A stretch of DNA of 64,000 nucleotides. Origin: Streptomyces naganishii JCM 4654. GTDB taxonomy: Bacteria; Actinomycetota; Actinomycetes; Streptomycetales; Streptomycetaceae. Shown here piece by piece: positions 1 to 8,091 of this stretch. A program made the position numbers and the translations under genes. How positions within the stretch are numbered: position 1 is the first letter of the stretch; each line of letters opens with the position of its first letter. The stretch lies in assembly GCF_014650575.1 (NCBI RefSeq), contig NZ_BMVF01000024.1:39992-103991 (forward strand), given 5' to 3'. A model generated the notes under the pieces. It did not search any database. It was not told the DNA's origin and worked only from the letters and a program-made list of their open reading frames with translations.

Positions 1-69
1 GAGTTCGTCGAGGTCGTCCAGGCCGTCGACCCCGGGCGTCGCGTGCAGGTCGTCCTGGAGGTCGGCCAT
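1..69 (-). CDS. N-terminus of a gene cut by the window edge, possibly a second M19 dipeptidase
   Basis: Only the first 23 codons are present (ATG at 69, reading out of the window). The peptide begins MADLQDDLHATPG and is acidic. It lies 156 bp downstream of the dipeptidase gene on the same strand. Streptomyces often carry two M19 dipeptidase genes in tandem at this place, so a paralogous dipeptidase is the best guess. No catalytic motif is inside the window, so the product cannot be confirmed. Confidence 0.45.
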   Translation of the reverse strand, partial: MADLQDDLHATPGVDGLDDLDEL

Positions 70-225
70 GGCGTGCTCCGTACGTACGTCGGGACCGCGT
101 CGTGGACGCGGTCGTGAGCGCGGTACGGTCACCGTCGCACGGAGCCGGGGGTGCTTCCTGGTGGGTGGGGCGTTCGGGGGTACCGGAGCCGGGGCGCCCG
201 GCGCCGGACGCCCCACCCGCGCGGG

Positions 226-1413
226 TCAGCCGTCGAGCTGCTCGATCGTGGCGTTGGAGGGCGCGCGCGTGGCCCGCAGATCGCGGGCCACGTCCTCGGC
301 GGCGCCCAGCACCCGTACCGCGTTCTGCCAGGTCAGCTTGGCCAGGTCGGCCCTCGACCAGCCGCGGTCGAGGAGTTCGGCGATCAGGTTGGGGTAGCCG
401 GAGACGTCGTTCAGCCCGTCGGGGGTGAACGCGGTGCCGTCGTAGTCGCCGCCGATGCCGAGGTGGTCGATGCCGGCGGCCTCGCGCATGTGGTCGAGGT
501 GGTCGGCGACCGTGGCGGCGGTGGCGACGGGGCGCGGGTTGCGCTCCTCGAAGGCGCGGTGGACCTTCATGGCCTCGGCGGTGGTGTCGAGGTGGTGGAA
601 GCCGTGCGCGCGCATGTTCTCGTCCGCGGCGGCCGTCCAGTCGACGGCGGCCTGGAGGACGAACTTCGGTACGAAGGTCACCATCGCGACGCCGCCGTTG
701 GCGGGCAGCCGCTCCAGTACGTCGTCCGGGATGTTGCGCGGGTGGTCGCACACGGCCCGCGCGGAGGAGTGCGAGAAGATCACCGGCGCGGCGCTCGCGT
801 CGAGGGCGTCCCGCATGGTCGTCGCGGCCACGTGGGACAGGTCGACCAGCATGCCGAGGCGGTTCATCTCCGCGACCACCTCGCGGCCGAAGGCCGACAG
901 ACCGCCCACGCGCGGCTCGTCGGTCGCGGAGTCCGCCCAGGCCACGTTGTCGTTGTGGGTGAGCGTCAGGTAGCGCACGCCGAGCGCGTAGAGGCCGCGC
1001 AGGGTGCCGAGGGAGTCGGCGATGGAGTGGCCGCCCTCGGCGCCCATCAGGGAGGCGATACGGCCCTCGGCGCGTGCCGCCTCCATGTCGGCGGCGGTCA
1101 GCGCGGGCGCCAGGTCGGCCGGGTAGCGGTCGAGCAACTGCCGTACGCAGTCGATCTGTTCCAGCGTCGCCGGCACCGGGTCGGGCAGGTCGGCGCGGAC
1201 GTACACCGACCAGAACTGCGCGCCGACGCCGCCCTCGCGCAGGCGCGGGATGTCGGTGTGCAGGTGGGCGTCCTGCGGGCCGGCGATGTCGCGGGCGGCC
1301 AGGTCGTAGCGGACCTGCTCGCGCAGGGCCCAGGGCAGGTCGTTGTGGCCGTCGACGACGGGGAACTCGCGCAGCAGTGCCCGCGTCCGCTCCAGGGAGC
1401 TCACCGCGCTCAC
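226..1413 (-). CDS. Membrane dipeptidase (peptidase family M19)
   Basis: The 395-residue protein has the length and landmarks of zinc dipeptidases of the renal dipeptidase family, which cleave dipeptides. Seen: the metal-binding HxD in VVDGHNDLPW (H23, D25), a GAEGGHSI stretch for the bridging glutamate, the histidines in LVDLSHV and IFSHSSARAV, and the C-terminal GIGGDYDGT motif. No signal peptide is visible, so it is probably cytoplasmic despite the family name. The GTG start at 1413 overlaps the purE stop by 4 nt (GTGA), so it is probably translated by coupling as the last gene of purK-purE-dipeptidase. Its physiological link to purine synthesis is unknown. Confidence 0.9.
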   Translation of the reverse strand: MSAVSSLERTRALLREFPVVDGHNDLPWALREQVRYDLAARDIAGPQDAHLHTDIPRLREGGVGAQFWSVYVRADLPDPVPATLEQIDCVRQLLDRYPADLAPALTAADMEAARAEGRIASLMGAEGGHSIADSLGTLRGLYALGVRYLTLTHNDNVAWADSATDEPRVGGLSAFGREVVAEMNRLGMLVDLSHVAATTMRDALDASAAPVIFSHSSARAVCDHPRNIPDDVLERLPANGGVAMVTFVPKFVLQAAVDWTAAADENMRAHGFHHLDTTAEAMKVHRAFEERNPRPVATAATVADHLDHMREAAGIDHLGIGGDYDGTAFTPDGLNDVSGYPNLIAELLDRGWSRADLAKLTWQNAVRVLGAAEDVARDLRATRAPSNATIEQLDG

Positions 1414-1937
1414 TTCCCCGTGCCGAAACCGAAGCCGCCGGTGCCCTCGGCCTTGGCGCGCAGCCGCTTGCCCTTCTCGGTGGCCTGGTCGTTCAGGTCC
1501 TGCTGGAACTCGCGCATGCGGCCGAGGAGTTCCTCGTCGTGGGCGGCGAGGATACGGGCGGCCAGGAGTCCGGCGTTGCGGGCACCGCCGACGGAGACGG
1601 TCGCCACCGGGACGCCGGCCGGCATCTGCACGATCGACAGCAGCGAGTCCATGCCGTCGAGGTACTTCAGCGGCACGGGCACGCCGATGACCGGCAGCGG
1701 GGTGACGGAGGCGAGCATGCCGGGCAGGTGGGCGGCGCCGCCCGCACCGGCGATGATCGCCTTCAGTCCGCGTTCGGCCGCCTGCTCGCCGTAGGTGATC
1801 ATTTCGCGCGGCATGCGGTGCGCGGAGACGACGTCGACCTCGTACGCGATCTCGAACTCGTCGAGCGCCTTCGCGGCGGCCTCCATGACGGGCCAGTCGG
1901 AGTCCGACCCCATGACGATGCCAACAACTGGGCTCAT
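1410..1937 (-). CDS. purE: N5-carboxyaminoimidazole ribonucleotide mutase
   Basis: PurE moves the carboxyl group of N5-CAIR to C4, giving CAIR, in de novo purine synthesis. The 175-residue protein opens with GIVMGSDSDWPVM, followed by VVSAHRMP and the glycine-rich GAGGAAHLPGM; these form the substrate pocket of class I PurE. The ATG at 1937 overlaps the purK stop by 4 nt (ATGA), and the reading frame begins directly with this family's N-terminus. PurE and PurK act in sequence, so the coupling makes sense. A C-terminal tail rich in Lys and Gly (GTGGFGFGTGK) extends past the usual fold. Confidence 0.96.
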   Translation of the reverse strand: MSPVVGIVMGSDSDWPVMEAAAKALDEFEIAYEVDVVSAHRMPREMITYGEQAAERGLKAIIAGAGGAAHLPGMLASVTPLPVIGVPVPLKYLDGMDSLLSIVQMPAGVPVATVSVGGARNAGLLAARILAAHDEELLGRMREFQQDLNDQATEKGKRLRAKAEGTGGFGFGTGK

Positions 1938-3127
1938 TCGGTGATGGTGCCTCTCAGGTAGCCGGCTGCGTGACGGGCGCGCTCCAGCACGTCGTCCAGG
2001 TCGTCGCCGTAGGTGTTGACGTGGCCGACCTTGCGGCCGGGCTTCACGTCCTTGCCGTACATGTGGATCTTCAGCTGGGGGTCGCGGGCCATGCAGTGCA
2101 GGTACGCGGAGTACATGTCGGGGAAGTCGCCGCCGAGCACGTTGACCATGACCGTCCACTTGGCGCGCGGGCGCGGGTCGCCGAGCGGCAGGTCGAGGAC
2201 GGCGCGGACGTGGTTGGCGAACTGCGAGGTGATCGCGCCGTCCATCGACCAGTGGCCGGAGTTGTGCGGCCGCATCGCCAGCTCGTTGACGAGGACGCGT
2301 CCGTCGCGGGTCTGGAACAGCTCGACCGCGAGGTGGCCGACCACGCCGAGTTCCTGGGCGATGCGCAGCGCCATCTGCTCGGCGTGCAGCGCGAGGTCGT
2401 CGTCCAGGCCGGGGGCCGGGGCGATCACGGTGTCGCAGACGCCGCCCACCTGACGCGACTCCACCACCGGGTAGGCCACGGCCTGGCCGTGCGGCGAGCG
2501 CACGACGTTGGCGGCGAGCTCGCGCACGAAGTCGACCTTCTCCTCGGCGAGGACGGGCACGCCGGCGCGGAACGGCTCGGCGGCCTCCTCCTCGGAGCCG
2601 ACGAGCCACACGCCCTTGCCGTCGTAGCCGCCGCGCACGGTCTTGAGGACGACCGGGAATCCGCCCGCCCGTCGCCCACCACCGCCCTTGTCCGAGGGCA
2701 CTTCGTGCCCGCCCCTTTCGAGCTCGGCCGCGAAGGCCGCCACGTCGGCCGGACCGCTCACGATCCGGTGCCGCGGGCAGGGCACGCCGAGCGCGTCGAG
2801 CCGCGCGCGCATCACGCCCTTGTCCTGGGCGTGCACGAGCGCGTCGGGGCCCGGGCGCACGGGGATGCCGTCCGCCTCCAGGGCCCGCAGGTGCTCGGTG
2901 GGGACGTGCTCGTGATCGAAGGTGATCACGTCACAGCCCCGCGCGAAGGCGCGCAGCGTCTCCAGGTCGCGGTAGTCGCCGATGACGACATCGCTCACGA
3001 CCTGCGCCGCCGAGTCCTGGGGGGTGTCACTGAGGAGCTTGAACCTGATGCCGAGCGGGATGCCCGCCTCGTGTGTCATACGAGCGAGCTGGCCCCCGCC
3101 GACCATGCCGACTACCGGGAACGTCAC
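1934..3127 (-). CDS. purK: N5-carboxyaminoimidazole ribonucleotide synthase
   Basis: PurK is an ATP-grasp ligase that makes N5-CAIR from AIR, bicarbonate and ATP; PurE uses the product. The 397-residue protein starts VTFPVVGMVGGGQLARM, the nucleotide-binding Rossmann start of PurK. It contains TFDHEHVPTEHL, PVVLKTVRGGYDGKGVW in the ATP-grasp fold and NELAMRPHNSGHWS near the end. The frame stays open to 3286, but homology begins at the GTG at 3127. There is no spaced Shine-Dalgarno sequence there; a TACCCT box ends 6 nt upstream, so the mRNA is probably leaderless. About 25 residues (EVPSDKGGGGRRAGG) are inserted before the ATP-grasp lysine segment compared with shorter family members, as I remember them. 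Confidence 0.95.
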   Translation of the reverse strand: MTFPVVGMVGGGQLARMTHEAGIPLGIRFKLLSDTPQDSAAQVVSDVVIGDYRDLETLRAFARGCDVITFDHEHVPTEHLRALEADGIPVRPGPDALVHAQDKGVMRARLDALGVPCPRHRIVSGPADVAAFAAELERGGHEVPSDKGGGGRRAGGFPVVLKTVRGGYDGKGVWLVGSEEEAAEPFRAGVPVLAEEKVDFVRELAANVVRSPHGQAVAYPVVESRQVGGVCDTVIAPAPGLDDDLALHAEQMALRIAQELGVVGHLAVELFQTRDGRVLVNELAMRPHNSGHWSMDGAITSQFANHVRAVLDLPLGDPRPRAKWTVMVNVLGGDFPDMYSAYLHCMARDPQLKIHMYGKDVKPGRKVGHVNTYGDDLDDVLERARHAAGYLRGTITE

Positions 3128-3133
3128 GCTCCT

Positions 3134-3139
3134 AGGGTA
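3134..3139 (-). promoter_or_regulatory. Probable -10 box of a leaderless purK transcript
   Basis: On the minus strand TACCCT ends 6 nt before the GTG of purK, which would place transcription start at or next to the start codon. This is a common arrangement in Streptomyces. The adjacent AGGAG is only 1 nt from GTG, too close to act as a ribosome binding site. No strong -35 is visible. Confidence 0.45.
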
Positions 3140-3320
3140 TCGGCCGCGCCAGTCCGGCCGGATTCCGTCCCCCGCGCACGCCGCGCGACCGGCCCGCCCG
3201 GCGTGCGCGAGCGCCTTCTTACCGGTGGTTTCCAGGTCTCTTTCCAGCCTTTTCCGTGACTCTTCCCGATCCGTTTCCCAGCTCATGGCAGGTCCACAGG
3301 CGCGGGACCCGCCCGCTGGT

Positions 3321-3326
3321 TAGCAT
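3321..3326 (+). promoter_or_regulatory. Possible -10 box for the GtrA-family gene
   Basis: TAGCAT fits the TAnnnT -10 consensus and lies 42 nt upstream of the ATG at 3369, in the purK/gtrA divergent intergenic region. No clear -35 accompanies it. Confidence 0.3.
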
Positions 3327-3368
3327 GGCGGGGTTGACGAAACCGACCGGACGGGGGCCTGCACGGCC

Positions 3369-3914
3369 ATGGAACAGGGTTCCTCGGGGCTTCGAGCGGC
3401 GTCCGCCGCACCGGGCGGCGCGCTGCGCCGCCGTATCGGGCGGCTGTGGCGCGAGATCGCCAAGTTCGGCGCGGTGGGCGGTGCGGGGCTCCTCGTCAAC
3501 CTGCTGGTGTTCAACCTGGTACGCCACGTGACCGGGCTGCAGGTGGTGCGGGCGAGCGTGATCGCGACGGTCGTGTCGATCGTCTTCAACTACATCGGCT
3601 TCCGCTACTTCACCTACCGGGACCGCGACAAGAGCGGCCGCACCAAGGAACTCACGCTGTTCCTGCTGTTCAGCGTGGTCGGCCTGGTGATCGAGAACGG
3701 CGTGCTGTACCTGGCGACGTACGGCTTCGGCTGGGACAGCCCGCTGCAGAGCAACGTCTTCAAGTTCCTCGGCATCGGCATCGCCACCCTGTTCCGCTTC
3801 TGGTCCTACCGCAGCTGGGTCTTCCGGGCGCTGCCGTCGCGGGACACGGTGGCGAACGCGGAGTCGATCCTGGCGGCGTCGCCGGCCAAGCCCCGCCCGA
3901 AGGTCTTCCGCTAG
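3369..3914 (+). CDS. GtrA family integral membrane protein
   Basis: The 181-residue protein has the four-helix layout of the GtrA family. Members are thought to help move lipid-linked sugars across the membrane or to partner glycosyltransferases. Seen: helices near residues 35-55 (FGAVGGAGLLVNLLVFNLV), 60-85 (VVRASVIATVVSIVFNYIGF), 95-115 and 130-155. The basic signatures FNYIGFRYFTYR and RFWSYRSWVF are also present. An amphipathic basic N-terminus and a Lys/Arg/Pro tail flank the domain. No glycosyltransferase is adjacent, so its partner is unknown. It is divergent from purK. Confidence 0.85.
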   Translation: MEQGSSGLRAASAAPGGALRRRIGRLWREIAKFGAVGGAGLLVNLLVFNLVRHVTGLQVVRASVIATVVSIVFNYIGFRYFTYRDRDKSGRTKELTLFLLFSVVGLVIENGVLYLATYGFGWDSPLQSNVFKFLGIGIATLFRFWSYRSWVFRALPSRDTVANAESILAASPAKPRPKVFR

Positions 3915-3977
3915 CAGGTCCGGGTGCGGGTGCGGGTCCGGTCCACCGGGAGCGGCGCCCGCCCGCCGCGGCCGCGG

Positions 3978-5249
3978 TCAGCGGACCGTGGGCAGTTCGT
4001 CCGGCGTCCGCTTCAGCGGCGGGGTCCGCGAGAGGAACAGGCCGAAGACCGGCGGCTGCGCCTGGAGCAGTTCGAGCCGGCCGCCGTCGGCCTCCGCGAG
4101 GTCGCGGGCGACGGCCAGGCCGATCCCGGTCGAGTTGCGGCCGCTGATCGTGCGCTCGAAGATGCGGGCGCCCAGGTCGGCGGGGACCCCTGGGCCCTCG
4201 TCGGTGACCTCCACGACCGCCTGGTTGCCGGTGACGCGGGTGCGCAGGGCGACCGTTCCGCCGCCGTGCATGAGGGAGTTCTCGATCAGCGCGGCCAGCA
4301 CCTGGGCGACCGCGCCCGGGGTGCCCACGGCCCGCAGGTGCCGCTTGCCCGAGCTGACGATCGCCCGGCCGGCGCTGCGGTAGGCGGGCCGCCACTCGGC
4401 GATCTGCTGCTGGATGACCTCGTCCAGGTCGAAGGAGACGGCGGAGCCGGTGCGCGGGTCGCGGGAGTTCGTCAGCAGCCGCTGCACCACGTCCGTCAGC
4501 CGCTCGACCTGGGTGAGCGCGACGTTCGCCTCGTCCTTCACCGTGTCCGGGTCGTCGGTGAGGGTGATCTCCTCCAGGCGCATCGACAGCGCGGTCAGCG
4601 GTGTGCGCAGCTGGTGGGAGGCGTCGGCGGCCAGGCGCCGCTCGGCGGTGAGCATCCGCGCGATGCGCTCGGCGGAGGAGTCCAGCACGTCGGCGACGCG
4701 GTCCAGCTCCGGGACGCCGTAGCGCTTGTGTCGGGGGCGCGGGTCGCCGGAGCCGAGGCGCTCGGCGGTCTCGGCGAGGTCGGTCAGCGGGGAGGCGAGC
4801 CGGTTGGCCTGGCGGATGGCGAGCAGCACCGCGGCCACCACGGCGAGCAGCGCGACGAGGCCGATGATCAGCAGGGTGCGGCCGACCTCGCGGGTCACCG
4901 AGGAGCGGGGCTCCTCCATGCGCACGGTCTCGCCCTGCTCGCCCTTGGCGGTGGAGTGGATGACCTCGCCGGACGGCTTGTCGCCGACCTGGATGGGCTG
5001 CTGCCCGGACAGGGTGATCACCGCGTACTGGCCGGCGGCCACCTGGTCGCGCAGGACGTCCGCGTTCACCGTCTCCGCGCCGAGCAGGCGGCTGTCGACG
5101 ATGCTGGCCAGCCGCAGCGCCTCGGAGTCGACGCGCTCCTGGGCGCTGTTGCTGATCGTGCGGGTCTCCACGATCACCAGGGAGACGCCGAAGACGGCGA
5201 TCACGACGAGCACCACGGCGAGCGTGGACTGGATCAGTCGACGGCGCAT
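3978..5249 (-). CDS. Two-component sensor histidine kinase
   Basis: The 423-residue membrane kinase has a first membrane segment at about 8-26, an extracytoplasmic sensor of about 95 residues and a second segment at about 124-146. A HAMP linker follows, then a dimerisation domain with the phosphoacceptor H212 in DASHQLRTPLTAL. The HATPase domain shows ALIENSLMHGGG (N box), DEGPGVPADLG (G1) and STGIGLAVARDLAEADGG (G2). It follows the response regulator by 31 nt on the same strand, so the pair is co-transcribed. The signal sensed cannot be read from the sequence. Confidence 0.93.
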   Translation of the reverse strand: MRRRLIQSTLAVVLVVIAVFGVSLVIVETRTISNSAQERVDSEALRLASIVDSRLLGAETVNADVLRDQVAAGQYAVITLSGQQPIQVGDKPSGEVIHSTAKGEQGETVRMEEPRSSVTREVGRTLLIIGLVALLAVVAAVLLAIRQANRLASPLTDLAETAERLGSGDPRPRHKRYGVPELDRVADVLDSSAERIARMLTAERRLAADASHQLRTPLTALSMRLEEITLTDDPDTVKDEANVALTQVERLTDVVQRLLTNSRDPRTGSAVSFDLDEVIQQQIAEWRPAYRSAGRAIVSSGKRHLRAVGTPGAVAQVLAALIENSLMHGGGTVALRTRVTGNQAVVEVTDEGPGVPADLGARIFERTISGRNSTGIGLAVARDLAEADGGRLELLQAQPPVFGLFLSRTPPLKRTPDELPTVR

Positions 5250-5280
5250 GACCTCTTACCTGACGGGAGCCCGGCCGGGC

Positions 5281-5958
5281 TCAGCTCTTCTCGAAGCGGA
5301 AGCCCACGCCCCGTACGGTCGCGATGTAGCGGGGGTTGGCCGCGTCGTCGCCGAGCTTCTTGCGCAGCCAGGAGATGTGCATGTCGAGCGTCTTGGTCGA
5401 CGACCACCAGGTGGTGTCCCAGACCTCGCGCATCAGCTGGTCGCGGGTGACCACCCGGCCGGCGTCGCGCACCAGCACCCGCAGGAGGTCGAACTCCTTG
5501 GCGGTGAGCTGGAGTTCCTCCTCGCCCATCCAGGCGCGGTGGGACTCGACGTCGATGCGCACGCCGTGCGTGGCGGGCGGCTGCTGCGGTTCGGCGGCGC
5601 CGCGCCGGAGCAGGGCCCGGACCCGGGCGAGCAGCTCGGCCAGCCGGAAGGGCTTGGTGACGTAGTCGTCGGCGCCCGCGTCCAGGCCGACGACGGTGTC
5701 CACCTCGTCGGCGCGCGCGGTCAGGATGAGGATGGGTACGGTGTGACCGTCGGCACGCAGCCGGCGGGCGACCTCCAGGCCGTCCATGCCGGGCAGGCCG
5801 AGGTCCAGCACGACCAGGTCGACACCGCCCTGCATTCCGGCGTCGAGCGCGGTGGGTCCGTCCTCACGCACCTCGACCTCGTAACCTTCCCTGCGCAGTG
5901 CGCGGGCCAGCGGCTCCGAGATGGACGCGTCGTCCTCGGCGAGCAGTACACGGGTCAT
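5281..5958 (-). CDS. OmpR/PhoB-family response regulator
   Basis: The 225-residue regulator has a receiver domain with acidic residues in LLAEDD, the phosphoacceptor D52 in VVLDLGLPGMDG and K102 in YVTKPF. A winged-helix DNA-binding domain follows (about 130-222), with LTAKEFDLLRVLV and the typical end YIATVRGVGFRFEK. It is the first gene of the operon with the histidine kinase, which should phosphorylate it. Target genes are unknown. The divergent peptide-transporter gene about 550 bp away is one candidate, by position only. Confidence 0.94.
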   Translation of the reverse strand: MTRVLLAEDDASISEPLARALRREGYEVEVREDGPTALDAGMQGGVDLVVLDLGLPGMDGLEVARRLRADGHTVPILILTARADEVDTVVGLDAGADDYVTKPFRLAELLARVRALLRRGAAEPQQPPATHGVRIDVESHRAWMGEEELQLTAKEFDLLRVLVRDAGRVVTRDQLMREVWDTTWWSSTKTLDMHISWLRKKLGDDAANPRYIATVRGVGFRFEKS

Positions 5959-6509
5959 GGGGTGATGGTAGTCCGACCGTGCCGCCTGCTGGGGTGGTGC
6001 TGCGGTGTGATCACGCGGACCCTCTTACCTTCCCGCCTGGTGACGGGAACCTTCACCACTCCTTCCCCGCCCGCGGCCCCGCGGTGGTCCGAACCAATGG
6101 GGCAGGGATGCGATCCTTGAATACACCTTCGAAATCGGTTGCGGGGTTCCTCCGTTTCCTGTGATCCGTGTCTCAAGTCCTTCCATATCCGGCAGTGTCC
6201 TGCCGTATGGTGAGTTGAACGCCTCTAGCACACAGCGGACCTTCGGCGCTCACTCGGCGCTGAGGGTCCTCTTCGTGTGCGGGCCGGCTGCCGTCGGCCT
6301 TGGAAAGGAATGACCTAGGGCCGGGCCTCGTTCGCGCATCGACGCGGACGCGAGGCGTGGATCCCGGTGACCGCCGTCCGCCGCTTCCGTGATCCGGAGG
6401 CGGACTCCCCCTGGGCGTGGGGTGGACGCACGGTCCCGCCGGTGCCGGCCGCCCCCCACCGGGCGCGCATCCGCTCATCGCAGCGCGTCCCGACCAGCAA
6501 GGAACGACC
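5959..6509. promoter_or_regulatory. Divergent intergenic region between the response regulator and the peptide transporter
   Basis: No gene is supported in these 551 bp. The stretch 6090-6235 has noticeably lower GC than its surroundings, as expected of promoters. An imperfect hairpin at 6237-6269 pairs GGACCTTCGGCGC with GCGCTGAGGGTCC around a 7-nt loop (11 of 13 pairs). It could act as an attenuator or mRNA-stabilising element in the long leader of the transporter gene. Confidence 0.35.
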
Positions 6510-8006
6510 ATGGCGTCCAGCCTGACGAAGGACTCGGTCTCACCGGACACCCCCGGCTCCGAGAAGACCTTCTTCGGCCACCCCCGCGGCCTGGCCACCC
6601 TCTTCATGACCGAGATGTGGGAGCGCTTCTCCTACTACGGCATGAAGGCCCTGCTCCCGCTGTACCTGGTGGCACCGGGCGGCCTGCACATGAACGCGGC
6701 CACCGCGACCGCGATCTACTCGGTGTACCTCTCGCTCGTGTACCTGCTCGCCCTGCCCGGCGGCTGGTTCGCGGACCGGGTCCTCGGCCCCCGCAAGACG
6801 GTCGCCGTCGCGGGCACCGTCATCATGCTGGGCCACCTGACGCTGGCCCTGCCCACCGCCGGCACGTTCTTCGCCGGTCTCGGCCTGGTGGCGATCGGCT
6901 CCGGTCTGCTGAAGGCCAACATCTCCACGATGGTCGGCCACCTCTACGACGGCCCGGACGACCCGCGCCGTGACGGCGGCTTCACGCTCTTCTACATCGG
7001 CATCAACCTGGGCGCCTTCGCCGCCCCGCTGGTCATCGGCACCGTCGGCGAGAACGTCAACTGGCACTTCGGCTTCGCGCTCGCCGCGGTCGGCATGGCG
7101 GTGGGCCTGGCCCAGTTCCTGCTCGGCACCCGCCACCTGAGCTCCCGCTCGGACGTCGTCCCGACCCCGCTGACCGCCGAGCAGAAGCGCGCCACGCTGA
7201 TGAAGGCCGCCCTGTGGGCGGGCGTCGCGGTCGTCTTCTACGCGATCGTCGGCTTCTCCGGCGTCTACACCCTGAACTGGCTGCTGGTCCCGATCACCGT
7301 CGCCGGCCTGGTCATCCCGGTCCTGGTGATCGCCCGGATCAAGCGGGACAAGGACCTCGACCGCGCGGACCAGTCGAAGATGACGGCGTACATCTGGTTC
7401 TTCGTCGCCGCCGCCGTGTTCTGGATGATCTACGACCAGGGCGGCTCGACCGTGTCCCTGTTCGCCGACTCCTCGGCGAAGAACACGATCTTCGGCTGGA
7501 ACTTCCCGGTCTCCTGGTACCAGTCGGTCAACCCGGTCATGATCATGGCGCTGGCCCCGGTCTTCGCCTGGGCGTGGCTGGCGCTGGCCCGGCGCGGCAA
7601 GGAGCCGAGCACCGCGGTCAAGTTCGCGATGGGCCTGGTGCTGATCGGCGCGTCCTTCTTCCTCTTCCTCGCCCCGCTGGCGATCGCCGACGGCGGTCAC
7701 AAGGCGGCCGCGATGTGGCTGGTGGCGATCTACTTCGTCCAGACCGTCGGTGAGCTGACCCTCTCCCCGGTGGGTCTGTCGGTCACCACGAAGATGGCGC
7801 CCGCCAAGTACGCCTCCCAGATGATGGGCGTCTGGTTCCTGGCCGTCACCGCCGGTGACGCCACGACGGGCCTGCTCTCCATCGCCGGCGTCGACCTCAA
7901 CAAGACGGGCATCGTGACCCTGGAGGCCGCCCTCGCGGTGCTCGCCGGCGCCGCGGTGTGGATGTACCGCGGGAAGGTCAAGGAGCTCATGGGCGACGTG
8001 CACTGA
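6510..8006 (+). CDS. POT/PTR2-family proton-coupled di/tripeptide transporter
   Basis: The 498-residue membrane protein has about 12-14 transmembrane helices and imports small peptides with protons. Seen: the family's first signature FMTEMWERFSYYGMKALLPLYLV (the ExxERFxYYG motif of POT carriers), the MFS-like GGWFADRVLGPRKTV loop, and the PTR2 signature in FYIGINLGAFAAPLV. The ATG at 6510 has AAGGA 6 nt upstream; an in-frame GTG at 6417 lacks one and would add 31 unrelated residues. It stands alone and ends at a strong terminator. A dipeptidase-type gene lies nearby, but the two are not co-transcribed. Confidence 0.95.
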   Translation: MASSLTKDSVSPDTPGSEKTFFGHPRGLATLFMTEMWERFSYYGMKALLPLYLVAPGGLHMNAATATAIYSVYLSLVYLLALPGGWFADRVLGPRKTVAVAGTVIMLGHLTLALPTAGTFFAGLGLVAIGSGLLKANISTMVGHLYDGPDDPRRDGGFTLFYIGINLGAFAAPLVIGTVGENVNWHFGFALAAVGMAVGLAQFLLGTRHLSSRSDVVPTPLTAEQKRATLMKAALWAGVAVVFYAIVGFSGVYTLNWLLVPITVAGLVIPVLVIARIKRDKDLDRADQSKMTAYIWFFVAAAVFWMIYDQGGSTVSLFADSSAKNTIFGWNFPVSWYQSVNPVMIMALAPVFAWAWLALARRGKEPSTAVKFAMGLVLIGASFFLFLAPLAIADGGHKAAAMWLVAIYFVQTVGELTLSPVGLSVTTKMAPAKYASQMMGVWFLAVTAGDATTGLLSIAGVDLNKTGIVTLEAALAVLAGAAVWMYRGKVKELMGDVH

Positions 8007-8031
8007 CGCACCCGCGTCCCGCCGAGCCCAC

Positions 8032-8069
8032 GGAGGGCCACCGCATCCCCTCGGACGCGGTGGCCCTCC
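8032..8069. terminator. Bidirectional hairpin terminator
   Basis: A perfect 13-bp stem (GGAGGGCCACCGC at 8032-8044 with GCGGTGGCCCTCC at 8057-8069) and a 12-nt loop lies between the convergent peptide-transporter and surface-protein genes. No U tract follows, as is usual in Streptomyces. Confidence 0.85.
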
Positions 8070-8091
8070 GGCCGTATCCGGGACGTGCCGG

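Noticed and set aside
151..3259. Long plus-strand frames opposite the dipeptidase, purE and purK
   Set aside because: High-GC shadow frames antisense to well-recognised genes; no family motifs.
6540..8003. 487-codon minus-strand frame opposite the peptide transporter
   Set aside because: Antisense shadow full of Asp/Arg/Gly/Gln codons; the transporter on the plus strand is certain.
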